Below, piece by piece: positions 42,508-51,471 of a stretch of DNA of 64,000 bases. The notes under the pieces were generated by a model. That model did no database searches. It was not told the DNA's origin and worked only from the letters and a program-made list of their open reading frames with translations. A program made the position numbers and the translations under genes. This DNA is from Candidatus Saccharimonadota bacterium (GTDB lineage Bacteria; Patescibacteriota; Saccharimonadia; Saccharimonadales; Saccharimonadaceae): NCBI GenBank assembly GCA_030528355.1, contig JAUMZA010000002.1, forward strand, positions 43,070-107,069, written 5' to 3'. Each line of letters starts with the position of its first letter. Position 1 is the first letter of the stretch.

Positions 42508-43074
42508 CTACCCCTCTTCTCTATAGACCATATTATCAGTAATATAACCAGTCCGCTCATAAGATCTAATGCGGTACTCATTCCTAAATTTATCTATGGT
42601 TGAACTTATGTCTCTCGCAATTTTTTCACTTAAATCAACCGTTAAAAACGGTGACGCAGGGTAAGCTTTCAACGCGCCTAAGCTTATATCTGCTCCAGGA
42701 ATCTTGTAGCTCCTTGAAGACGTGAATACAAAAGAAACATCACCCCGCCCTGCACGAGTCCTAATATATTTCGCATAATCTACATTAAACTGGCGTATAT
42801 AGTCGATGGACTCATCGTCCAGTGACAACATGTCATCAATATCTAGACCTTCAAAGCCCCGTTTGATGTTATCTTCAACCCTCTCGTTAGCTTTTACTAT
42901 TCGAGCCGTAAGTGTATCTAATCGCATGTGCCTTATTTCGTCATCATAAAACGGCGCAAATACCTCGTTCATCTCTTCCGCCAATGGAACTGTGTCGCCA
43001 ATAATATTTATGCTGTATTTATAAAAATTACTATACAGCAAGTCAAGGTTGTCATGTGCAGCAGTTTGATGCAT
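42508..43074 (-). CDS. Partner or C-terminal half of a nucleotidyltransferase
   Basis: 188 residues from the ATG at 43074, which follows AGGAG inside the end of the preceding gene; the frame is open to 43113 but that part lies out of frame over the upstream gene. The start MHQTAAHDNLDLLYSNFYKYSINIIGDTVPLAEEMNEVF looks like the second half of an antibiotic-type nucleotidyltransferase domain (helix, then a strand leading to G-x-x-VPL). The rest is helical and unrecognised. The stop of the upstream gene and this ATG are 1 nt apart, so the two may be coupled or be the halves of a frameshifted gene. Confidence 0.6.
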   Translation of the reverse strand: MHQTAAHDNLDLLYSNFYKYSINIIGDTVPLAEEMNEVFAPFYDDEIRHMRLDTLTARIVKANERVEDNIKRGFEGLDIDDMLSLDDESIDYIRQFNVDYAKYIRTRAGRGDVSFVFTSSRSYKIPGADISLGALKAYPASPFLTVDLSEKIARDISSTIDKFRNEYRIRSYERTGYITDNMVYREEG

Positions 43075-43075
43075 T

Positions 43076-43321
43076 CTATCCACTCCTGGTAAGCCGGGTG
43101 GCAAAATATTCATATCTATCTAGCTGCATATCAGGGGAGAATGCACATACATCTATATCCGAAGTGCCTTCCTTAAAATAATCACCCCCCATTGTACTAG
43201 ATCCAAAAATAATTACCGAACTTATAGCAAGTCGCCCAAGCCCCTCCTGGATAAATTCCTTCAGTTGATCTAGGATGTGTTCATATTTCGTATAGTTAAT
43301 ACTGCACTCGCCTCTCAGCAC
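43076..43321 (-). CDS. Minimal nucleotidyltransferase domain
   Basis: 81 residues starting at GTG. It contains the polymerase-beta-type motif FGSSTMGGDYFKEGTSDIDV: Gly-Ser, a spacer, then the metal-binding Asp-x-Asp. The third acidic residue of the fold would normally come 30-60 residues later, beyond this ORF's stop, in the downstream frame. It is therefore either a very short MNT-type protein or the truncated first half of a split enzyme. The promoter has a consensus TTGACA at 43370-43375 and a TATAAA about 15 nt away. Confidence 0.65.
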   Translation of the reverse strand: MLRGECSINYTKYEHILDQLKEFIQEGLGRLAISSVIIFGSSTMGGDYFKEGTSDIDVCAFSPDMQLDRYEYFATRLTRSG

Positions 43322-43469
43322 CTTTCTACTCCATGTCTTTTTAGTATTTTTATATCACAACAATTTATATGTCAATGCTTTTGCAACTGCTTGGCGCCCC
43401 TGCAGTACAAAAATCAGACTCTTATAGCATATCTTGCCCTGCAATTTTAAAGAGAACGGAACTACCCAC

Positions 43470-43541
43470 CTACAGCTGCCAGTCAATCTCGCCGCGGCCG
43501 TGTTCCGCCAAAAACTGATTTGCCCGACTAAACGGCTTGCT
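43470..43541 (-). repeat. 3' end of ung, parent copy of the duplication
   Basis: The final codons and stop of the intact ung gene, matched by the degenerate copy at 41431-41502. Confidence 0.85.
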
Positions 43542-44138
43542 GCCAAAGAAACCTCGGGCGGCTGAAAATGGCGATGGATGTGCACTGGCGATTTTGCAGT
43601 GCTGTGGATTGGTAATAACCGCACCAACCTTTTGGGCGTGCGCACCCCACAGTACAAACACCAGCGGCTCCGGGTAGTCATTCAGTAGTGTCAGTACATG
43701 CTCCGAAAAGGTCGCCCAACCCAGCCCGGCATGACTGCCCGGTTTGCCACGCTCAACACTCCAGCTTGTGTTCATCAGCAACACCCCTTGCACTGCCCAG
43801 GCTTCTAAAAAGCCATTCTCCGGTGCTGACACACCCATATCATCCTGCAATTCTTTAAAGATATTCTGCAAACTTGGCGGCACCTTTACCCCTGGCCGCA
43901 CCGAAAAACTCATGCCATGTGCCTGCCCCGGGCCGTGATACGGATCTTGCCCGATAATCACTACTTTCACCGTATCAAGCGGACACGCCCGAAAACACGA
44001 AAACATATCCTCTCGTGCCGGATAGATATCTTTTACCTTACGTTCAGCATCCACTGTATGTATCAATTGCCGAAAATATGGCTGCACTGCCTCCGCTTCA
44101 ACAAATTCACGCCAAGTCGCGTACTTCATACTATTCAT
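43470..44138 (-). CDS. ung: Uracil-DNA glycosylase, family 1
   Basis: About 222 residues from the ATG at 44138 (MNSMKYATWREFV); an ATG at 44129 is 7 nt behind TTTAAT and is also possible. Catalytic motif GQDPYHGPGQAHGMSFSV (Asp65), the PPSLQNIFKEL loop, LLMNTSWSVERG and HPSPFSAARGFFG are intact. It removes uracil from DNA as the first step of base excision repair. Its last codons are duplicated 2 kb downstream around an insertion. Confidence 0.97.
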   Translation of the reverse strand: MNSMKYATWREFVEAEAVQPYFRQLIHTVDAERKVKDIYPAREDMFSCFRACPLDTVKVVIIGQDPYHGPGQAHGMSFSVRPGVKVPPSLQNIFKELQDDMGVSAPENGFLEAWAVQGVLLMNTSWSVERGKPGSHAGLGWATFSEHVLTLLNDYPEPLVFVLWGAHAQKVGAVITNPQHCKIASAHPSPFSAARGFFGSKPFSRANQFLAEHGRGEIDWQL

Positions 44139-44195
44139 TAAACCACATTCACCGGCCGACCCACCACCCCTTTGCCAACCCCTCACGCACTGTAG

Positions 44196-44201
44196 TATAA
44201 T
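44196..44201 (+). promoter_or_regulatory. -10 box TATAAT of prfA
   Basis: TATAAT with a TTGCCA -35 18 nt upstream; the ATG follows 11 nt later, so the leader is about 4 nt. Confidence 0.55.
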
Positions 44202-44212
44202 GGGTAGTAATT

Positions 44213-45283
44213 ATGCCAAAAATTACGCTTAATCTACAAGATCTTATCGCCGAAAAGCAAGCTTTGGGTGATTTTTTAGCCACGCCAAACGCCTACAGCG
44301 ATCCAGAATTTAGCAAAAAAAATAAACGCTTTTCAGAGCTTGAAACCTTGGTTGAAGTTGCCACTCGCCGTGAACAGCTGGTAAAAAATATCGCCGAGGC
44401 CAAAGAGCTGGCCAACGGTAATGATGAGCTGGCCGAACTTGCCAAGCAAGAGCTAGCCGATGCGCAAGCCGAGCTCGCCACGCTTGAAGACGACCTGTTT
44501 ATTATGCTGGCACCAAAAGATCCAAACGATGATAAAAACCTGATTATGGAAATCCGTGCCGGCGCGGGTGGTGATGAAGCGAGCTTGTTTGCGGCCGAAC
44601 TCTACCGCATGTACCTACGCTACTGCGAAACACACAGCTTTAAAACTGAGCTAATTAGCGAATCGCCAAATGATGCCGGCGGCTACAAAGAAGTGGTCTT
44701 TAGCATTAAGGGCGATAGCCCGTACGCCAAGCTCAAGTTTGAATCTGGCGTCCACCGTGTACAACGCGTGCCAGCCACCGAAAGTCAGGGCCGTGTCCAT
44801 ACCAGCACCGTGACAGTTGCCGTGCTGCCAGAGGCCGAAGAAACCGATATTGAAATCCACGCCAACGACCTTAAGATCGATGTCTTTCGTGCGGGCGGCC
44901 ACGGCGGTCAAAGCGTGAACACTACCGACAGTGCGGTGCGCATTACTCACCTGCCAACCGGACTAGTGGTTACCAACCAAGACGAAAAATCGCAAATCAA
45001 AAATAAAGAAAAGGCCATGAGCGTACTTCGTAGCCGCCTACTTCAGGCCAAGATTGATGAAGAACAAGCCAAGCTAACTGCCGAACGTCGCAGCTTAATT
45101 GGCAGCGGCGATCGCAGTGAAAAAATCCGCACCTACAACTTCCCGCAAGATCGCATCACCGATCACCGCATTGGCTACAGCCGCAGCGGCATTCCACAGG
45201 CAATGGACGGACGAATTGATGATTTGACCGAAAAGTTGCAAGCCTACGAGCGTGAATTGGCTGCACAAAACGCACAGGCATAA
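44213..45283 (+). CDS. prfA: Peptide chain release factor 1
   Basis: 356 residues. The RF1 tripeptide PAT is seen in [13 protein letters not shown] and the hydrolysis motif in [16 protein letters not shown]. It terminates at UAA and UAG. Codon choice is notably GC-rich (many GCC and GGC codons) relative to the small plus-strand genes. It is followed after 2 nt by prmC, which methylates its GGQ glutamine. Confidence 0.97.
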   Translation: MPKITLNLQDLIAEKQALGDFLATPNAYSDPEFSKKNKRFSELETLVEVATRREQLVKNIAEAKELANGNDELAELAKQELADAQAELATLEDDLFIMLAPKDPNDDKNLIMEIRAGAGGDEASLFAAELYRMYLRYCETHSFKTELISESPNDAGGYKEVVFSIKGDSPYAKLKFESGVHRVQRVPATESQGRVHTSTVTVAVLPEAEETDIEIHANDLKIDVFRAGGHGGQSVNTTDSAVRITHLPTGLVVTNQDEKSQIKNKEKAMSVLRSRLLQAKIDEEQAKLTAERRSLIGSGDRSEKIRTYNFPQDRITDHRIGYSRSGIPQAMDGRIDDLTEKLQAYERELAAQNAQA

Positions 45284-45285
45284 CC

Positions 45286-46104
45286 ATGACCATCCAGCAA
45301 TGGATCACCACCGCAACCGCTCAACTCACCAAGGCCGGCATTACCTCGGCACGACTTGATGTAGAGCTACTCCTTGCTCACACACTTGGCCGCACCAGAA
45401 CCTCGCTCCACGCACACCCGGAAGCGATTATTACTGCTGCATTTCTACCTGTGCTGGCTGCCCAGTTGCAACTACGCACCGAGCGAGTCCCGCTGGCCTA
45501 CCTTTTGGGTTATAAAGAATTTTACGGCCGCACGTTTACCGTAACACCAGCCACACTGGTGCCACGCCCTGAGTCAGAGGCCATTATTACTCAGCTGCTT
45601 ACACTAGAGGAGACCTCAAACCAGCCTAAAACACTAATTGATATTGGTACAGGTAGTGGCATTCTTGGTATTACCAGTCAGCTTGAGCTGCCCCATATTA
45701 CCGTTACTTTATCCGATATTAGCCCAGCCGCACTAGAGGTCGCCACACACAACGCCGCACAACTTGGAGCCCATGTAACCATCGCACCAGCAGCCCATCT
45801 TCTTTCGCAACAAACCAAACCCTATGACTACATCATCGCTAACCTACCATATGTAGCCGCTGAATGGGACGATGTCTCACCAGAACTACAGCACGAACCG
45901 CAAACTGCATTATACGCTGACAACCATGGCCTGGCATTAATCTACGAGTTACTGCCGCAAGCTGCCAGCTTACTTACGCCCAATGGCTATCTCTTGCTTG
46001 AAGCCGACCCTACTCAACACGGTGCCATTATCGCACGTGCACATCAGGTTTCGTTGGCGACACACCAGCAACAAGACTACTGCTTAGTACTCACCCGTGC
46101 CTAG
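45286..46104 (+). CDS. prmC: Release factor glutamine methyltransferase
   Basis: 272 residues: N-terminal helical domain, then a SAM-binding domain with DIGTGSGILGI near residue 120. Motif IV, normally NPPY, reads NLPYV near residue 184, a change of the first proline in the loop that positions the glutamine amide. The enzyme methylates the GGQ glutamine of RF1 and RF2. Its stop shares four bases with the convergent htrA stop, and no terminator separates them. Confidence 0.93.
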   Translation: MTIQQWITTATAQLTKAGITSARLDVELLLAHTLGRTRTSLHAHPEAIITAAFLPVLAAQLQLRTERVPLAYLLGYKEFYGRTFTVTPATLVPRPESEAIITQLLTLEETSNQPKTLIDIGTGSGILGITSQLELPHITVTLSDISPAALEVATHNAAQLGAHVTIAPAAHLLSQQTKPYDYIIANLPYVAAEWDDVSPELQHEPQTALYADNHGLALIYELLPQAASLLTPNGYLLLEADPTQHGAIIARAHQVSLATHQQQDYCLVLTRA

Positions 46105-47282
46105 CGGCCAAATAGACTATCGAATAGTGACTCTTCTTCAATTGTATCGTTTCGCAATGGAGTTTGCGGGCGTTGCAATGCCGTATCTACCGAAGTATAT
46201 GCCACAAGCTGCACCTTTAATACTTGCTCTTTACCCTCGCGCAATACGGTTACCTGCACCGTATCACCGGGTTTATATGCAGCAATCAGGCTACTAACAC
46301 CGCCATGCTGCCCCACGGCAAGTTCGCCAATTTTGACAATAATATCACCGTCTTGCATACCCGCTCGATCTGCTGGTCCACCCTTTTCGACACCACTGGC
46401 CGATGCAGCCCCAGCAACCAACGCACCTTTCTTAACTGGCAGCTTCTTCTGCTTGGCGATTGCCGGCGTAATTGCCACATAGCGGACCCCTAAATACGGA
46501 CGCTCTACTTTACCGTGAGCCAGCACCCCAGCCAACATGCCCTTAACTGCGTTAATCGGAATCGCAAACCCAATCCCTTGTGCATTATTTACCACCGCCG
46601 TATTAATACCAACTACTTGCCCCGCCAAATTGACGAGTGGTCCGCCAGAATTACCTGGATTAATGGCAGCATCTGTCTGTACTAAATCGGTGAGCGATTC
46701 CGCCCTGCCGCCTCGCTCTGATTGTGCCGCTACTGGACGACCCAAGCCTGATACAATACCACTAGTGACCGTATTTTGATATTCACCCAAGGTATTACCA
46801 ATTGCCACTACCGTCTGACCAACCTGCAAAGTACTTGATTCACCCAAGGTGGCTGCGGGCAAATCCTTGGCGTGGTTAATCTTCAAAAAGGCCACGTCGT
46901 TGAGCGGATCGGTGCCGATTATCTTCACATCATCATGCACCGTACCGTCCGAGCGTGTAATCGCTGCATTAGTGGCACCCTCTATGACGTGCTTATTTGT
47001 AATCACGTAACCATCTGCACTTACAATAATACCAGTGCCCGCTCCCTGCTGCGAAACAAGCCCCTGGGCCTTTTCAGCCATAATTGAGACTACACTCGGC
47101 GACACCTCCTGTGCAACCTTTGCAACACTCACCTCGCCCTGTAGGCGTATTGCATTTCCGTCAGCACCAGCCTGATACACCCCAGGCGATGCTTGCCGCA
47201 TCACAAGCCAGGTTGCCACCACACCACCGCACGCTGCTATACATACCAGCACGCACATCAAAGCTATCATCTTTTTTGACAT
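46101..47282 (-). CDS. htrA: HtrA/DegP-type serine protease with PDZ domain
   Basis: 393 residues: N-terminal membrane anchor (IALMCVLVCIAACGGVVATWLV), trypsin-like domain with His98 (NKHVIEG), Asp129 (DPLNDVAFL) and Ser212 (NPGNSGGPLVN), then one PDZ domain (about residues 270-365). It degrades or refolds damaged proteins outside the membrane. The hydrophobic stretch includes two cysteines, but no proper lipobox. Confidence 0.95.
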   Translation of the reverse strand: MSKKMIALMCVLVCIAACGGVVATWLVMRQASPGVYQAGADGNAIRLQGEVSVAKVAQEVSPSVVSIMAEKAQGLVSQQGAGTGIIVSADGYVITNKHVIEGATNAAITRSDGTVHDDVKIIGTDPLNDVAFLKINHAKDLPAATLGESSTLQVGQTVVAIGNTLGEYQNTVTSGIVSGLGRPVAAQSERGGRAESLTDLVQTDAAINPGNSGGPLVNLAGQVVGINTAVVNNAQGIGFAIPINAVKGMLAGVLAHGKVERPYLGVRYVAITPAIAKQKKLPVKKGALVAGAASASGVEKGGPADRAGMQDGDIIVKIGELAVGQHGGVSSLIAAYKPGDTVQVTVLREGKEQVLKVQLVAYTSVDTALQRPQTPLRNDTIEEESLFDSLFGR

Positions 47283-47305
47283 ACTACCCCCTCTGTCTTA
47301 CTACC

Positions 47306-48100
47306 CTACACACTTGCTGCTGAGCTAAATACCATTAGTAGCACCACGATTGTCGCCACAGAAAAGATAATCGGTGCACTATACTCAGACTGGCGAAGCA
47401 ACTGCCCTGTACGTGCTGCCGAATAAAATCGCTCAAACGACAAGCCCACCAAAACTATGATAATTGCCACCTGCGGCAACCTAAACGCATCGACTGCTCG
47501 CACCCCGTAGCCAATTGTCCAGTGTGAAGCCACCCAGCCAATCTCTGCCACTACTAGGCCAAACAGCATGGCTAGCATCGACAGTTGCTTTTCTTTATAC
47601 ATAGAAAGCATGTGTCGTGCCGAACCATACCCCACTGCAAACAGTAGCACCTCTACCACAAACGGCACAGCCGATAGGACGTGTGCAAATGCCATTACCG
47701 CCCACGTACCGACAAATAGGCTGATTAACGCCTGTGCTGCCATCGCCTTTTTACTTGAAAGTGGCTTAACAGCAATCAGCCACACTGCATATAGCACCGT
47801 AATACCAAGCTGTAGCCATAGGCTCATTTGCCCCGCAACTTCACCCGCAAGATATAACAACCCAACCACACTACAGCCTACTGTGATATCCACCAAGTTG
47901 GCCAAGATATTTGCCTTCCAATACCGCATACGCACGGCAAAAATACGCCATTTACTAATTAATACCAGCAACAAGGCTGCTTCTGGCTGCTTTGCAATAT
48001 ATAGCAGTAAAAATACCATTGCTGCCAGTGCGATATTAAACAACACATGCAGCAAGGTACTCATAATACCTCTACCTTTTACGACTCGTAAAAACTCCAT
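47306..48100 (-). CDS. Multi-pass membrane protein, function unknown
   Basis: 264 residues from the ATG at 48100, 11 nt behind TATAAT; an internal ATG at 48064 behind AGAGGT gives 252 residues and starts right at the first helix. About eight hydrophobic segments, no conserved polar motif that I can name. It lies between htrA and the LCP gene on the same strand, with gaps of 23 and 22 nt, so it may belong to an envelope unit. Confidence 0.7.
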   Translation of the reverse strand: MEFLRVVKGRGIMSTLLHVLFNIALAAMVFLLLYIAKQPEAALLLVLISKWRIFAVRMRYWKANILANLVDITVGCSVVGLLYLAGEVAGQMSLWLQLGITVLYAVWLIAVKPLSSKKAMAAQALISLFVGTWAVMAFAHVLSAVPFVVEVLLFAVGYGSARHMLSMYKEKQLSMLAMLFGLVVAEIGWVASHWTIGYGVRAVDAFRLPQVAIIIVLVGLSFERFYSAARTGQLLRQSEYSAPIIFSVATIVVLLMVFSSAASV

Positions 48101-48122
48101 ATCTACCTTCTATTATATCACG

Positions 48123-49820
48123 TTACTGTGTTTGTTGCTGCCCGGCCGAAGTCCCCAATACAATCACAAACTGCACACCGCTTGGTGGTGTTACTGGCGG
48201 AGAGCCTGCTGTTACTTTCACGCCATATCGCTGCTCGAGCATTGCACGGGTTGCTGCATAACCCTCACCTACCTGATACAAAGCACTAATCTGTCGATTT
48301 CCGCCCGGAGCATTGCCACGTGCAGCCACTGATACCCCCTTGGTTTCAAGCGTATCACCCTCACGCTTGGCAAGCCCTTCAATGCCAGAGCCATTATACA
48401 CCGCCACTTTGGCAGATTCTTTGATAATCGGATTATCGCTGATTTTCTTTGCGACCAGTGCCCTAATGCCAGAGTAGTCAAATATGCCAGCCACCGGACG
48501 TACGATACTTCGCCCCTGGTAATTACCAGTTGTTACCACAGCTGCATCTTCATCGTCCAATGCAATTGATTGCAATTTATCACCTTGAATATCTTTAGCA
48601 AGATCCAGCAACGTACGAACCTCACTTGTTTCTACATTAGTACGCAAATTATTACCAAGTGCATCAATCAAGCTTATTACCTTTGTAGGATTAGTGAGCG
48701 TACCCGCACTTAATGCTTTCGCCTGCAGTGCACGAAGGATTTTTTGCTGATTACGCTCACGGTCAAAGTTACCGCCTGGCAATCCATACCCGCCTTGTGC
48801 GTTACGAGCACGTGCCAACGCCAAAGCGTGCTGTCCGTCTAGATGGGCCACCTCACCTTGCTTATAGTAGACCATCTTACATTGATGATTACACTTCCAG
48901 TCAAAGTTAGGGTCGTAAATACCTCGTGGGTCATCGGTTTCAATCTTTACATCCACCCCGCCGACTGCATCGACCGCATCGGCCACTACTTTATAGTTAA
49001 GGTGTGCATAGTACTGAATATCGACACCAAGAATCTGCCCAACTTTTTTACGCAGATCATCAGCACCTTTTTGCTCTTGCTTGCCATCCTGTGAGCTACA
49101 CATATACACCACATTAAGCTTTTCCTCGTAGCCAACACTACACGGTGCATCAAGTTTTACCCATAAGTCACGTGGTAAGCTCACCATAAAGGCATCTTTT
49201 TTAGTTTGATGAACACTCAGCAGCATAATAGAGTCTGTAAGGTTGCCGCCAGGATGCTCACCGTTGTCACTATCTTCTGAAGTGCCAAAAATTAAAATAT
49301 TTGAGCGCCCGTTTGCATCTTGCTTAAGTTTAGCAGACTGAATAAAGCCAAACACCCCGCCACGCAGCGATTTGTTGCTAGCAAGCATTGCCTTCACTCC
49401 AATCGCCACCCCAACTGCCAACACAGCCACAACAATGCCTATAGTAATCCACTTAATTAGCTTACGGCGACGAGCCCTCTTTTCGGGACTTGGCGACTTC
49501 TTTTGCTCAGTTTTCTCTTGTAAATCGATCGCCTTGAGAGATGATTCAATATCCGAACGACCAGCTCGAGTCATCGCCTCGTCAAACGAACGTCGCCCCG
49601 CTGGCCGCACCACTGGACGAGCCGGCTGCGGCTTTTGTGGCAATGGCTTTTTTTGTACAGTTTTTTTATGCAGACCCCGTGGAGCTGCAGCTACTGGCTG
49701 CACCACCTTGCCAATTGGCGCACGAGCCACCCCAATCTGCGGATTGCTTGGGCTACCCACCACACCAGTAGAACGGCGGCGAGCCACAAAGCCATCAATA
49801 GAACCACTCTTCTTATTCAT
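48123..49820 (-). CDS. LytR-CpsA-Psr (LCP) family protein with LytR_C domain
   Basis: About 565 residues from the ATG at 49820, behind AGGAAGAG; the frame extends 22 codons further without support. A basic, proline-rich cytoplasmic head (about 110 residues) precedes one TM helix (WITIGIVVAVLAVGVAIGV). The LCP domain follows with NILIFGTSE, GNLTDSIMLLSV and VSLPRDLWV, and the DQ-ALALARARN region. The C-terminal LytR_C domain starts at VAVYNGSGIEGLA. LCP enzymes transfer undecaprenyl-linked glycopolymers to peptidoglycan. This indicates a Gram-positive-like wall with attached polymers. Confidence 0.94.
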   Translation of the reverse strand: MNKKSGSIDGFVARRRSTGVVGSPSNPQIGVARAPIGKVVQPVAAAPRGLHKKTVQKKPLPQKPQPARPVVRPAGRRSFDEAMTRAGRSDIESSLKAIDLQEKTEQKKSPSPEKRARRRKLIKWITIGIVVAVLAVGVAIGVKAMLASNKSLRGGVFGFIQSAKLKQDANGRSNILIFGTSEDSDNGEHPGGNLTDSIMLLSVHQTKKDAFMVSLPRDLWVKLDAPCSVGYEEKLNVVYMCSSQDGKQEQKGADDLRKKVGQILGVDIQYYAHLNYKVVADAVDAVGGVDVKIETDDPRGIYDPNFDWKCNHQCKMVYYKQGEVAHLDGQHALALARARNAQGGYGLPGGNFDRERNQQKILRALQAKALSAGTLTNPTKVISLIDALGNNLRTNVETSEVRTLLDLAKDIQGDKLQSIALDDEDAAVVTTGNYQGRSIVRPVAGIFDYSGIRALVAKKISDNPIIKESAKVAVYNGSGIEGLAKREGDTLETKGVSVAARGNAPGGNRQISALYQVGEGYAATRAMLEQRYGVKVTAGSPPVTPPSGVQFVIVLGTSAGQQQTQ

Positions 49821-49897
49821 AAATACTCTTCCTATAATACATAAGCTGTTCAAATTATGAAACCCCCAAACACATATTTTTCGCACAAAAAGTAGTG

Positions 49898-49903
49898 TAT
49901 AAT
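49898..49903 (+). promoter_or_regulatory. -10 box TATAAT of lepB
   Basis: TATAAT ends 7 nt before the ATG at 49911; leaderless by spacing. Confidence 0.55.
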
Positions 49904-49910
49904 AAGATGA

Positions 49911-50507
49911 ATGAGCGTTAGTTTTTTACAACGGCACCCTAACATTAAAGATGGCATTAATTTACTGCTTTTTGCCGCATGTGTTGCAGTGGGGACAATC
50001 TTTATCAACAGCTTTGTGTTTCGTACCTTTTCGGTAGTTGGGCCAAGTATGGAAACCACGATGTATACTGGCGATAGGCTGATTGTCAATCGCCTACCAG
50101 TGACCGCTAGCCAGCTGCAAAATAAATCATACAGCCCAAAGCGTGGCGAGGTTATTGTATTCAAAAATCCACACTACAGCAGCTCTGGACAAGACGAATA
50201 TATCGTGAAGCGAGTTATCGCCTTCCCTGGCGAGCAGGTAGTACTACGCAACGGCACCTTTACAGTACGTAACCCAGAAAACCCTCAAGGTTTCAATCCA
50301 GATGCCGCCACTAAAGAGCCTGGCCACCCTACTAGCGGCACAGTCGATACCATTGTGCCAGAAGGTACCCTATTTGTTGCGGGCGACCACCGTGAAGACA
50401 ATTACTCGTTCGATTCTCGCAACGGGCTCGGCTTCGTACCGCTCTACGATGTAGTTGGCCCAGTTGGGCTTCGTATTTGGCCACTCAATAAGCTGCGTAC
50501 ATTTTAA
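49911..50507 (+). CDS. lepB: Signal peptidase I
   Basis: 198 residues. One N-terminal helix (INLLLFAACVAVGTIFI), then catalytic Ser46 in VVGPSMETTM and Lys100 in EYIVKRVIAFPGE, and the conserved GDHREDNYSFDSR box. It cleaves signal peptides of exported proteins such as those at 5248, 26165 and 62762. The gene is divergent from the LCP gene and ends in a strong terminator. Confidence 0.97.
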   Translation: MSVSFLQRHPNIKDGINLLLFAACVAVGTIFINSFVFRTFSVVGPSMETTMYTGDRLIVNRLPVTASQLQNKSYSPKRGEVIVFKNPHYSSSGQDEYIVKRVIAFPGEQVVLRNGTFTVRNPENPQGFNPDAATKEPGHPTSGTVDTIVPEGTLFVAGDHREDNYSFDSRNGLGFVPLYDVVGPVGLRIWPLNKLRTF

Positions 50508-50529
50508 GTGCACAAAAAATGTATACATA

Positions 50530-50560
50530 AAAATATCGCCTCCTGCGTGGCGATATTTTT
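50530..50560. terminator. Bidirectional terminator between lepB and parB
   Basis: AAAATATCGCC pairs with GGCGATATTTTT around an 8-nt loop; T-runs on both strands serve the convergent lepB and parB genes. Confidence 0.85.
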
Positions 50561-50580
50561 TACTCATCCATTACCTTAGA

Positions 50581-51471
50581 TTAACGCTCTAGCAACTTTT
50601 GTAGTCGGGCATATTCATCCGCATCCTTAAAGGCAATAGTAATGCGGCCAGCCCCTTTACTATTGCTACTAATCTTTACTTTTGCACCCAAATGCTCGCT
50701 CAAACGGGCAATATCGTTATCATAACTTGTGACAGCCTTCTTCACCGCCTTGGCCGGCTCCTCTGCCTTTGATTGCTGCTTTAATTGTACAATTAATTGT
50801 TCCACCTTACGGGCACTCCAACCCTCTTTAGCAATGCGTGCAGCAATATCGAGTGCCATCGCTTCGTCAAGCCCAATTAGCGGACGCACCTGACCTTCTG
50901 TGAGCGAGCCTTCAGCGATCATCAGCCTCACCTGCTTGGGTAATTTTAATAGGCGCATTTTATTGCTGATTGTACTGACTGATTTTGCCCCCATACGACG
51001 AGCAATAGTATCAAGCGAAAGATTAAATTGATCTCGCAGCTTCACATACGCAGTTGCCGTTTCGATTGGGTTTAGATCATGTCGCTGCAAGTTTTCAATC
51101 AATGATAACTCTAACTTATGCTGATCACTCAACGTTCGAACAATCGCAGGAATCTTATCCAACTTCGCAATTGTTGCAGCCCGCCATCGTCGCTCGCCCG
51201 CTACAATCATATAGCCACCCTCACGTGGCACCACTACAATTGGCTGCAGCACCCCATGCTCACGAATTGATGCAGCCAACTCTTCAAGCCCGGCTTCATC
51301 AAATACACGGCGTGGCTGATCTGGGTCTGGTGCAATTTCCGCCAGCTTAATAGTCCGTAAATCACTTACCTGCTCATCCTGTGACGCAGTCGGGTCAAAT
51401 GATTCATCAAACAGCTCATCCGGAATCAGTGAACTAAATCCTCTGCCTAATCCCCTCTTTTTAGCCGACAC
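50581..51471 (-). CDS. parB: Chromosome partitioning protein ParB
   Basis: 296 residues. The ParB/Spo0J domain has DPDQPRRVFDE near residue 50 and the CTP-binding GERRWRAA near residue 95, followed by ENLQRHDLNPIE and the helix-turn-helix (IARRMGAKSVSTISNKMRLL). The C-terminus is a short dimerisation segment. It loads on parS and spreads as a CTP-dependent clamp. Its start overlaps parA by 11 nt. Confidence 0.96.
   Translation of the reverse strand: MSAKKRGLGRGFSSLIPDELFDESFDPTASQDEQVSDLRTIKLAEIAPDPDQPRRVFDEAGLEELAASIREHGVLQPIVVVPREGGYMIVAGERRWRAATIAKLDKIPAIVRTLSDQHKLELSLIENLQRHDLNPIETATAYVKLRDQFNLSLDTIARRMGAKSVSTISNKMRLLKLPKQVRLMIAEGSLTEGQVRPLIGLDEAMALDIAARIAKEGWSARKVEQLIVQLKQQSKAEEPAKAVKKAVTSYDNDIARLSEHLGAKVKISSNSKGAGRITIAFKDADEYARLQKLLER

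Larger units (their letters stand above)
41503..43469 (-). mobile_element. Inserted segment between two copies of the ung 3' end
   Basis: This stretch is bracketed by direct copies of the last about 22 codons of ung and carries three minus-strand genes (nucleotidyltransferase domain, its downstream partner, and a kinase). It contains no integrase or transposase, so the name denotes horizontally inserted DNA in general. The right edge (43322-43469) has no gene other than the promoter TTGACA at 43370-43375. Confidence 0.55.

Noticed and set aside
43355-43681. 108-residue ORF on the minus strand
   Set aside because: It overlaps ung in another frame, has no ribosome site, and its composition is that of a shadow frame.
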